Part shown: piece by piece, positions 1-5,646 of the stretch
How the letters are laid out: each line of letters starts with the position of its first letter
Position numbering within the stretch: position 1 is the first letter of the stretch
Notes under the pieces: model-generated
Seen by the model: the letters and a program-made list of their open reading frames with translations, nothing else
What the model was told of the DNA's origin: nothing
The model's database searches: none
Assembly (NCBI GenBank): GCA_028691715.1
Contig: JAQUYR010000071.1
Span: 1-6,361, forward strand
Length of the DNA: 6,361 nucleotides
DNA from: Bacilli bacterium
GTDB lineage: Bacteria > Bacillota_I > Bacilli_A > ML615J-28 > CAG-698
Direction: 5' to 3'
Translations under genes and position numbers: made by a program

Positions 1-491
1 TTTTTATCGGGATTAGATAAAGAGACTAGCCTTAACAAGTTATTTTCCTTAATCAAAGGTAGTGATTCCTTGATAAAGTTTTCCATATTCTCAAGATTTG
101 AGTTTCTCTGATATTCTTCATCTAGTTCTTCTTTTGCCTTTAATAAAATTCCATCTAAATCAGATGAGGTAATCGGTTTTGTTAGAAAGCCAGAGACACC
201 AAGGTCAATAGCTTGCTTAGCATAATCAAATTCATCAAAACCTGTTACAATAATTGTCTTAATCAATGGTAAACTCTCTTTAGTTTTTTTGATCAATTCT
301 ATACCAGTCATAAAAGGCATTCTAATATCAGTAATGACCAAATCAGGATTCAATTGAATGATTCCTTCATAAGCATCAAGGCCATTGTCGTAGCTCGCAA
401 TTATCTCAAAACCACAATCCAACTTCTGAATAGCTGCTGATATCCTATTTCTTACATCTTGTTCATCGTCCACCAATATCAATTTATACAT
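1..491 (-). CDS. YesN-type response regulator, receiver domain (partial, 3' end missing)
   Basis: This is the N-terminal 163 codons of a two-component response regulator; the gene runs off the left edge. Residues 1-120 form a complete receiver domain. The acidic pair is Asp8-Asp9, the predicted phosphoacceptor is Asp55 in LVITDIRMP, the switch threonine is Thr83 in IIVTGFDEF, and the conserved lysine is Lys105 in LTKPI. The signature TGFDEFDYAKQAI is typical of the YesN family. By family knowledge these regulators carry an AraC-type helix-turn-helix output domain after a linker, usually next to a sensor kinase; both would lie outside the window. Residues 121-163 are a charged helical linker with no DNA-binding motif yet. 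The ATG at 491 is chosen because a GAGGTG ribosome site lies 6 bases upstream and the reading starts directly in MYKLILVDDE. It has its own promoter and is a separate unit from the upstream operon. The output domain and the regulated genes cannot be judged here. Confidence 0.9.
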   Translation of the reverse strand, partial: MYKLILVDDEQDVRNRISAAIQKLDCGFEIIASYDNGLDAYEGIIQLNPDLVITDIRMPFMTGIELIKKTKESLPLIKTIIVTGFDEFDYAKQAIDLGVSGFLTKPITSSDLDGILLKAKEELDEEYQRNSNLENMENFIKESLPLIKENNLLRLVSLSNPDK

Positions 492-497
492 TAAAAA

Positions 498-503
498 CAC
501 CTC
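498..503 (-). promoter_or_regulatory. Ribosome binding site of the response regulator
   Basis: GAGGTG on the minus strand, 6 bases before the ATG at 491. It is a strong Shine-Dalgarno match and fixes the start of the response regulator. Confidence 0.8.
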
Positions 504-525
504 ACTGATATTTATTCATATACTA

Positions 526-554
526 ATTATAGTAGAAATTGTTAAAAAAGTCAA
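526..554 (-). promoter_or_regulatory. Sigma-A promoter for the response regulator
   Basis: On the minus strand a -35 box TTGACT (554 to 549) and a -10 box TATAAT (531 to 526) are separated by exactly 17 bases. This is 5 of 6 and 6 of 6 to the sigma-A/sigma-70 consensus with ideal spacing. Transcription would begin near position 518-520, giving a leader of roughly 30 bases containing the GAGGTG ribosome site. No obvious operator repeat is seen around it. Confidence 0.85.
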
Positions 555-556
555 TT

Positions 557-584
557 CAAATAAAAAGAGTACCTTCTAGCACCC
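557..584 (-). terminator. Probable intrinsic terminator of the parE-parC operon
   Basis: Starting on the base after the TAA of the membrane/TPR gene, minus-strand bases 584 to 567 (GGGTGCTAGAAGGTACTC) can fold into a 7-bp stem with a 4-base loop (AGAA). Three of the pairs are G-U. It is followed by TTTTTATTTG. The stem is short and weak, but its place between a stop codon and the next promoter, plus the U-tract, supports a Rho-independent terminator. Confidence 0.55.
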
Positions 585-1367
585 TTAATTATCGGTATTT
601 AAATTTTGTAAATATTTCTTTGCTTTTTTAACATAGTTTAATTGCTCATTGAATTCAGTGACATACATAAATAGCTTTTTAGCTTCATCATATCTCCCCA
701 TTTTTACCTCGATCACTCCAATAAAATAGGAACATGACATTTCCATTAATGGAGTTGGATTATTATACATTATCTGTTTCAATGTTTTTTTGGCGGCCTC
801 AAGATAAATTCCCTTGCGAATATTATATTTTGAAATCAACAATTGATAGTTTAGTATATATTGCGATTTCAGTGATTTTGGAGCACTATCGATTAATTTT
901 GATAATTGCTTTAATAATACATCACACTTATCAAGATCATCATAGTTCAATAGGTAAGTGATCCATGATTTATAATAGAAAAATCGCATAAAATCTGAGA
1001 ACTTTTCTTCTTTTTCAACTAATCGGTCAAGAACTTCTCTAGCTTTATCAAAATCACCGATATCCATGTAAACATTGGTATAAAGAATATCATCAAAAAT
1101 TCTTGAATTCTTGCTTTTTATCATCTTCCTATTAATCTGTCTTAACATCACAACATATTTCTTCCCATCACCATCTCGGGAATAGATTATTGCCTGATCC
1201 ATGATTTCTTTTTGTTCTTTTTTCTTTAAAATGAAATTAGGGATGAGCAGTAAAACTATGAGCAAGGTATAAATCCAGTAATATGTATCATCGATAAAGG
1301 TCATAACTATCAAAAATATCGCCACTGTCATACTAATAAGCCAATATATAAATCTTCCTTTTTTCAT
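585..1367 (-). CDS. Two-TM membrane-anchored helical-repeat (TPR-like) protein
   Basis: I do not recognise this gene as a named family. Counting from the ATG at 1367, the 260-residue product starts with MKKGR. It has two hydrophobic segments (about residues 6-25 and 29-47) split by a short acidic turn (IDD), then a basic stretch KKKEQK. The positive-inside rule suggests a hairpin anchor with both ends in the cytoplasm. The remaining ~210 residues are helical, with TPR-like units near residues 93-117 (YMDIGDFDKAREVLDRL) and 209-238 (GVIEVKMGRYDEAKKLF). TPR-type surfaces usually bind proteins, so a scaffold role is an inference. Start choice: a GTG at 1376 and an ATG at 1373 are also in frame, but AGG of AGGTGAT sits 8 bases before the ATG at 1367. 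It follows the PHP gene by 9 bases, is last in the operon, and is followed at once by the terminator. Confidence 0.75.
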   Translation of the reverse strand: MKKGRFIYWLISMTVAIFLIVMTFIDDTYYWIYTLLIVLLLIPNFILKKKEQKEIMDQAIIYSRDGDGKKYVVMLRQINRKMIKSKNSRIFDDILYTNVYMDIGDFDKAREVLDRLVEKEEKFSDFMRFFYYKSWITYLLNYDDLDKCDVLLKQLSKLIDSAPKSLKSQYILNYQLLISKYNIRKGIYLEAAKKTLKQIMYNNPTPLMEMSCSYFIGVIEVKMGRYDEAKKLFMYVTEFNEQLNYVKKAKKYLQNLNTDN

Positions 1368-1371
1368 ATTC

Positions 1372-1378
1372 ATCACCT
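1372..1378 (-). promoter_or_regulatory. Ribosome binding site that sets the start of the membrane/TPR gene
   Basis: AGGTGAT on the minus strand matches the anti-Shine-Dalgarno sequence over 7 bases and overlaps the TAG stop of the PHP gene (1379 to 1377). It places the ATG at 1367 at proper spacing. The GTG at 1376 and ATG at 1373 lie inside the site itself and so are unlikely starts. The overlap suggests translational coupling. Confidence 0.6.
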
Positions 1379-2153
1379 AAAAAATCTTATCATATAATTT
1401 TATTTTTAATTTTTGAGCTAACAGTATGGCATTTTCAACCGCTAAATCGTGCAAATGTTTTATATAATGCGCATCATCGCCGACGATTACTTTGACATTT
1501 TTATAAGTACTCACCATTTCCCAAAATTCTAGACGTGGATACATCCAAGTTAATTCCAATTTTTCATTAAATGTTGCTGCTCTTCTGGTTCCGTTACCAT
1601 TTATTTCTAAGTAAACATCGCATTCAATAGCACATTCAATGATATCTTTAGCTATTTTTTCGGTTAAGTCATTCCATTTTAAATAGCTTAACATATACAA
1701 ATCTGGATGAGCTAGAATTTTAAAATGCCCAGTTCTCATTCCCTTTATAACGGCATCGCGATAGGCTATTATCGCTTCATCATTCATAGGTTTATATAAA
1801 TCCTGATCTTTTCCATTTACCTTAACAATATGTTGCCCAAGAATCAAGTAATCAAGTTCTTTTACATAACGCTTATATAAGTCATCATAGCCATCCAAGT
1901 ATTCCAGTTCAAGACCTTTGAATATTTTAATCGAATCACCATATTTTTCAATCGCTTCGTCGATATTTCTGAGATAAATATTTTCATATGAATCGATATT
2001 CATTCTTCCAGTCCATTTTTCATTAAGAAATCCATGATCGGAAATTCCGATATGTTCAAGTTTTAATTCAATTGCTCTTTTAACATAATCCAGTGGAAGT
2101 CCCTCAGCATGACCACATAAATAAGTATGGGTATGATAATTGGCCTTAGTCAT
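1377..2153 (-). CDS. PHP-domain metallophosphoesterase, HisJ (histidinol-phosphatase)-like
   Basis: A 258-residue PHP (polymerase and histidinol phosphatase) protein, about the usual length for the HisJ group. The metal-binding set appears complete, counting from the ATG at 2153: His7-x-His9 (YHTHT), His15 (CGHAEG), Asp39-His40 (ISDHG), Glu82 (GLELE), His108 (LGQH), His149 (AHPD), and Asp227-x-His229 (GDDAH). EINGNG near residues 183-188 fits the family's strand before the last motif. Such enzymes hydrolyse phosphomonoesters with a di- or trinuclear metal centre in the cytoplasm; HisJ itself makes L-histidinol. No other histidine gene is in the window, so the substrate is uncertain. A longer frame reaches an ATG at 2222, but it would overlap the upstream gene by 77 bases and add a tail not expected before the first HxH. 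The ATG at 2153 overlaps the upstream TAA by 8 bases and has AAAGGG 8 bases before it. Another ATG at 2159 is too close to that site. Confidence 0.85.
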   Translation of the reverse strand: MTKANYHTHTYLCGHAEGLPLDYVKRAIELKLEHIGISDHGFLNEKWTGRMNIDSYENIYLRNIDEAIEKYGDSIKIFKGLELEYLDGYDDLYKRYVKELDYLILGQHIVKVNGKDQDLYKPMNDEAIIAYRDAVIKGMRTGHFKILAHPDLYMLSYLKWNDLTEKIAKDIIECAIECDVYLEINGNGTRRAATFNEKLELTWMYPRLEFWEMVSTYKNVKVIVGDDAHYIKHLHDLAVENAILLAQKLKIKLYDKIF

Positions 2154-3177
2154 TGCCATATCCCTTTGGCTTTCTGATCCATTTGGCTGATCTTCCCTTA
2201 CCAAGAGGTCTGATAAAACCATTATCCCTTAAATTGATCAAAGCTCTGTTTATTGTAGACTCGCTGACATAAGGATGAATCACTCTTATTTCATCCTTGG
2301 TAAATATTTCTGACATGTTTAAAATAGTATGTTCAATATTATCAATTTTACTGAGATTTTTATCAAATTTATAATTCTTAACGATTTCTTCTGTCTTTTG
2401 ATAGCCCTTAATAATCAATTTCGTCATGTAGCGAATAAAACCTAACGATTGCGAATACCCTTCTTGCCAATTAAAACTGGCATTTTTTAATTCAGTTTGA
2501 AAATTATCATAGTCTTCAAATATCATTTCAAAGAAACTGACATATTTGAAGGCAGCGATATCCGCCTTTATTATTAAAAGGTATAATAAAATGAAACTTG
2601 AAATTTCATTTTGAGATGTGAAAGGTTTAATGTTATAGAAGTCAATGAAATAATGAAGATATAAGGTTATTTTTTCAAAGCTTTGATTTTGTAATTGCTT
2701 AGTAATCTCTTCAGTGATTTCATCGATTAGAAGACGTTTACTCTTCATATTCTGACTTTGTAAAATAGATTTTCTATCCGAAGCAGTATAATCGAATTTT
2801 ATAGCGCTGTTATAATGAGTAAAAACGAGATTCGTGATATTTAGGATATCATTGCTTTGAAGTCCGAATTGATTTGGTCTTTTTTGAAGGGTCATCAGGA
2901 TATCTTTAATATTGCTCAGAGTGGTTTCTTCTTTATTTCTTGGATTAGATCCCTTAGTAATTATCAATCTTGTACGCATATCACTGATATCTAGTTTAAT
3001 TATTGATGATAAGAAATAAGCATCTCTTTCAACTGTTTGTTCAATTACTCTTTCTTTATCATTACCAACAATTTCTTCAAAAACACCATTCTTGCCAATA
3101 TTCTTATATATATTGGCAAGAATGACAGTAACATCGTTGGGAATTAAAAATCTATTTATATTTTGAATACAACTCAT
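2146..3177 (-). CDS. Degenerate Fic-fold protein with C-terminal winged helix (probable pseudoenzyme)
   Basis: A 343-residue protein laid out like a Fic-family (AMPylator) protein with a C-terminal helix-turn-helix. The match is by layout and motif position, not a search. Residues 52-92 resemble the N-terminal Fic segment that carries the inhibitory (S/T)xxxE(G/N) helix; here it reads S57-S-I-I-K61-L62, so the key Glu and Gly are lost. Residues 172-200 match the core around HPFx(D/E)GN(G/K)R, but the motif is K184-P-F-T-S-Q-N190-E-I. The catalytic His is Lys, the metal-binding acidic residue is Ser, both Gly are replaced and the final Arg is Ile; only Pro-Phe and Asn remain. Residues 213-256 (SFFEMIFEDYDNFQ onward, then W237) fit the following Fic helices. 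Residues 291-335 form a winged helix (SESTINRALINLRDNGFI, then GKGRSAKW). AMPylation is therefore unlikely; DNA binding is inferred. The gene starts 12 bases after parC, with AGGTG 7 bases before its ATG. Confidence 0.65.
   Translation of the reverse strand: MSCIQNINRFLIPNDVTVILANIYKNIGKNGVFEEIVGNDKERVIEQTVERDAYFLSSIIKLDISDMRTRLIITKGSNPRNKEETTLSNIKDILMTLQKRPNQFGLQSNDILNITNLVFTHYNSAIKFDYTASDRKSILQSQNMKSKRLLIDEITEEITKQLQNQSFEKITLYLHYFIDFYNIKPFTSQNEISSFILLYLLIIKADIAAFKYVSFFEMIFEDYDNFQTELKNASFNWQEGYSQSLGFIRYMTKLIIKGYQKTEEIVKNYKFDKNLSKIDNIEHTILNMSEIFTKDEIRVIHPYVSESTINRALINLRDNGFIRPLGKGRSAKWIRKPKGYGND
2162..2167 (-). promoter_or_regulatory. Ribosome binding site that sets the start of the PHP gene
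   Basis: AAAGGG on the minus strand lies inside the last codons of the Fic-like gene, 8 bases before the ATG at 2153 and only 2 bases before the ATG at 2159. It is a modest match, but with the 8-base overlap of stop and start it points to re-initiation by ribosomes finishing the Fic-like gene. Confidence 0.5.
3087..3124 (-). repeat. Perfect 15-bp inverted repeat inside the Fic-like gene
   Basis: Bases 3087-3101 (CATTCTTGCCAATAT) are the exact reverse complement of 3110-3124, with an 8-base spacer (3102-3109). It spans codons 18-31 of the Fic-like gene, beginning 53 bases after its start. In the mRNA it would form a 15-bp hairpin, followed three bases later by UUUUU (3083 to 3079). It could be a DNA operator for a winged-helix protein, a weak intragenic terminator/attenuator, or an mRNA stability element. 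The sequence does not choose between these. Confidence 0.7.
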
Positions 3178-3184
3178 AATAAAG

Positions 3185-3191
3185 CACCTCT
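3185..3191 (-). promoter_or_regulatory. Ribosome binding site of the Fic-like gene, overlapping the parC stop
   Basis: AGAGGTG on the minus strand, 7 bases before the ATG at 3177. Its first two bases are the last two of the parC TAG stop codon (3192 to 3190), so ribosomes ending parC finish on this site. This supports coupling of the Fic-like gene to parC expression. Confidence 0.75.
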
Positions 3192-5646
3192 ACTCATTCT
3201 CAAAATCTTTATTGTTTCTGACAAGGATTAATTCCTTAGCTTTGCCAATATCAATTGATTTTGAATTGCTCTTTCCATTGAAATCAACCTGAGTTATTCC
3301 CGTTAAACCTTCTATGTAACAATACTCATCTGGATTCTCTAGATTACCCTTATGGATAATTTCACTATCGACAACATATATGGGGTTATTCTTTGACATA
3401 CTGATATATTGTTTACCAACATGATTCTTCTTTCCCTTTTGAATATCACTCGGTTTAAATTTCCGGATGATTCCCTTTTGTGTCAAGACAGCGATAATAT
3501 CTTTATGGTCAATATAGTGACCAGCAACGACTTCATCATCTGGTCGGCTCTTCATCTCTAAAGCCTTTACTCCAAAAGACGCTGGTGCAAAAAGACTTAT
3601 CTCTTTTGCATCATATCTAGTTATAAAGCCCTTTTTGGTGACCATTATCACTTCAGTATTTTCTCCATTACAGATATCAACGCTGACTAGTTCATCATTT
3701 TCTCTGATTTTGGTAGCTTTTAATGCTCGAGAATATCTCTCGGCGTTTAAATCACGAATATGAGTTCTCTTGGTCAAACCATTTTTTGTTGTGAACAGAA
3801 GATATTTTTCAGCATTGAAGTCAGCAATTGGTACAGTGAAAATAATTTTTTCATCAGCAGCAATTGTGGCCAGTACACTGATATTTCTTCCTAAATCTTT
3901 ATGCTTAGCTTCAGGAATTTTTTGAATTGGTAAATAAACATAATTTCCTAAATTGGTAAACAGTAATAGAGTATCCAAAGTAGTGGCTTCATATTTAGCG
4001 ATAATGATATCATTATCTTTTAATTTCGTCTCCTCTTCAGCAGCAAAATTTTTAGGTGTCATTCGTTTAATATAACCATCTTTAGTGATAATAATCACTG
4101 TATCCTCTTTAGCAATTAATTCCTTAACCTCAACCTTTACTTCGTCAATTTTATGCTCAATCATGGTTCTTCTTGGAGTTGATAATACTCCTAATGTCTC
4201 TAATAGTTCAGTTTTTATCAATTCAAGTAGTGAAGCCTCATTAGATAGGATTTCATTTAGCCGATTAATGTTCTTTCTCAAGGAATCTCTTTCTTCTTGG
4301 AGAGCCACGATATCAGTATTTGTCAGTTTATATAGCTGTAACATTACAATAGCTTCAGCCTGTTCTTCAGTAAAATCATATGTTGAGATAATATTCTCTT
4401 TAGCATCCTTTTTGTTTGTTGAATTACGAATTGTTTTAATAACTGCATCCAGGATTGAAGTCATTGATATCAATCCTTCAACTATATGAAGTCTTTTCTT
4501 GGCCATATTCAATTCAAAATTGCTTTTGTTAGTCAATATCTCTTTTTGATGGGTAATATAAGCATCTAATATCTCGATTAATCCCATTTGAACAGGTCGT
4601 TTATTAGCAATTGCTACAACGTTAAATGAATAATTAACCTGTAAATCGGTTGACTTGAAGAAGAAATTTCTTATGTATTCTGGATTGGCATCCTTCTTAA
4701 TATCAACAACAATTTTTAAACCATCACGACCACTCTCATCACGAATATCGATAATGCCATCAACATTTTTAGCTTCAATTACATCACTCATCTTCTTTAC
4801 TAGGAAAGATTTATTAACTTCATAAGGAATTTCCGTGATTATTAACTTAAACTTATTCTTTTCCTCAAGAATTTCTGTCTTAGACTTGATGATGATTTTT
4901 CCTTTTCCTGTTTTGTAGGCGTTTTTGATTCCTTCTATTCCTTGAACAATTCCTCCTGTTGGGAAATCCGGTCCTTTGACAATAGTCATCACTTCTTTTA
5001 AAGTGCATTCAGGATTGCTTATTCGAAAGATCACAGCATTGATTATTTCATCTATATTGTGAGGAGGAATGTCAGTAGCATATCCAGCAGAAATACCAGT
5101 TGCTCCATTTACAAGTATGTTGGGAAATTTTGAAGGAAGAACAGTGGGTTCATATTCCTCATCGTCAAAATTAGGAACAAAACCTACAGTTTTCTTGTTT
5201 ATGTCTCGCAATAAATATTCAGCAAACACCGATAATCTAGCCTCTGTATAACGCATAGCCGCTGGAGAATCACCATCGATACTACCATTATTTCCGTGCA
5301 TATCTATTAATGGTAATAGCATCTTAAAATCTTGTGATAGCCTGGCCATCGCTTCATAGACAGCTGTATCACCATGAGGATGATACTTACCGATGACATC
5401 ACCAACAATTCTTGCTGACTTTTTATATGGCTTGTTTGAGAAAAGACCTAAACGATACATCGCAAAAAGAATTCTTCGTTGAACAGGTTTCAAACCATCT
5501 CTGACATCAGGTATGGCTCTATCCTGAATGATATATTTTGAATAGCGAGCAAAACGTTCACCGACTATATTCTCTAAATTCTCGGTTAACACTTTATTGT
5601 TTACATAATTTTCAATTGTCTTGGCGATTTTTGTCTTATTGCTCAT
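3190..5646 (-). CDS. parC: DNA topoisomerase IV subunit A
   Basis: ParC is the DNA-breaking subunit of topoisomerase IV, which with ParE separates linked daughter chromosomes and relaxes supercoils using ATP. The 818 residues are a normal full length. The breakage-reunion domain (about 28-510) starts with QDRAIPDVRDGLKPVQRRIL, followed by HPHGD (89-93), MHGNNGS (116-122) and AAMRYTEAR with Arg132 and catalytic Tyr133. The DNA-bending isoleucine is Ile185 in NGATGIS. A coiled stretch covers about 445-485. The C-terminal beta-propeller (about 515-805) shows repeated blades such as VIIITKDGYIKR and VIMVTKKGFITR. No GyrA box (QRRGGKG) is present, which together with the adjacent parE separates it from GyrA. 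The quinolone-resistance region reads HGDTAVYE, with Thr94 where GrlA has Ser80 and Glu98 kept. The whole protein lacks tryptophan, including SQDFK where SQDWK is common. The ATG at 5646 has AGAGG 8 bases upstream and overlaps the parE stop by 11 bases. Confidence 0.97.
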   Translation of the reverse strand: MSNKTKIAKTIENYVNNKVLTENLENIVGERFARYSKYIIQDRAIPDVRDGLKPVQRRILFAMYRLGLFSNKPYKKSARIVGDVIGKYHPHGDTAVYEAMARLSQDFKMLLPLIDMHGNNGSIDGDSPAAMRYTEARLSVFAEYLLRDINKKTVGFVPNFDDEEYEPTVLPSKFPNILVNGATGISAGYATDIPPHNIDEIINAVIFRISNPECTLKEVMTIVKGPDFPTGGIVQGIEGIKNAYKTGKGKIIIKSKTEILEEKNKFKLIITEIPYEVNKSFLVKKMSDVIEAKNVDGIIDIRDESGRDGLKIVVDIKKDANPEYIRNFFFKSTDLQVNYSFNVVAIANKRPVQMGLIEILDAYITHQKEILTNKSNFELNMAKKRLHIVEGLISMTSILDAVIKTIRNSTNKKDAKENIISTYDFTEEQAEAIVMLQLYKLTNTDIVALQEERDSLRKNINRLNEILSNEASLLELIKTELLETLGVLSTPRRTMIEHKIDEVKVEVKELIAKEDTVIIITKDGYIKRMTPKNFAAEEETKLKDNDIIIAKYEATTLDTLLLFTNLGNYVYLPIQKIPEAKHKDLGRNISVLATIAADEKIIFTVPIADFNAEKYLLFTTKNGLTKRTHIRDLNAERYSRALKATKIRENDELVSVDICNGENTEVIMVTKKGFITRYDAKEISLFAPASFGVKALEMKSRPDDEVVAGHYIDHKDIIAVLTQKGIIRKFKPSDIQKGKKNHVGKQYISMSKNNPIYVVDSEIIHKGNLENPDEYCYIEGLTGITQVDFNGKSNSKSIDIGKAKELILVRNNKDFENE

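Noticed and set aside
734..961. Forward-strand open frame of 75 codons opposite the membrane/TPR gene
   Set aside because: Antisense to a coding frame with a good ribosome site, and no family resemblance seen. The short forward frames at 5069-5251 and 5538-5720 fail for the same reasons.
3196..3224. Possible promoter for the Fic-like gene at the end of parC (TTGTCA, 17 bases, GAGAAT on the minus strand)
   Set aside because: The -10 box matches only 4 of 6 and lacks the starting T; it lies in coding sequence that explains it, and the tight gene spacing favours read-through from parC.
3727..3743. Small inverted repeat (CGAGA / TCTCG) in parC
   Set aside because: Only a 5-bp stem in coding sequence, within chance expectation.
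4085..4489. Forward-strand open frame of 134 codons opposite parC
   Set aside because: It lies wholly antisense to well-conserved parC, has a serine-rich composition typical of reverse-frame reading, and lacks recognisable motifs.
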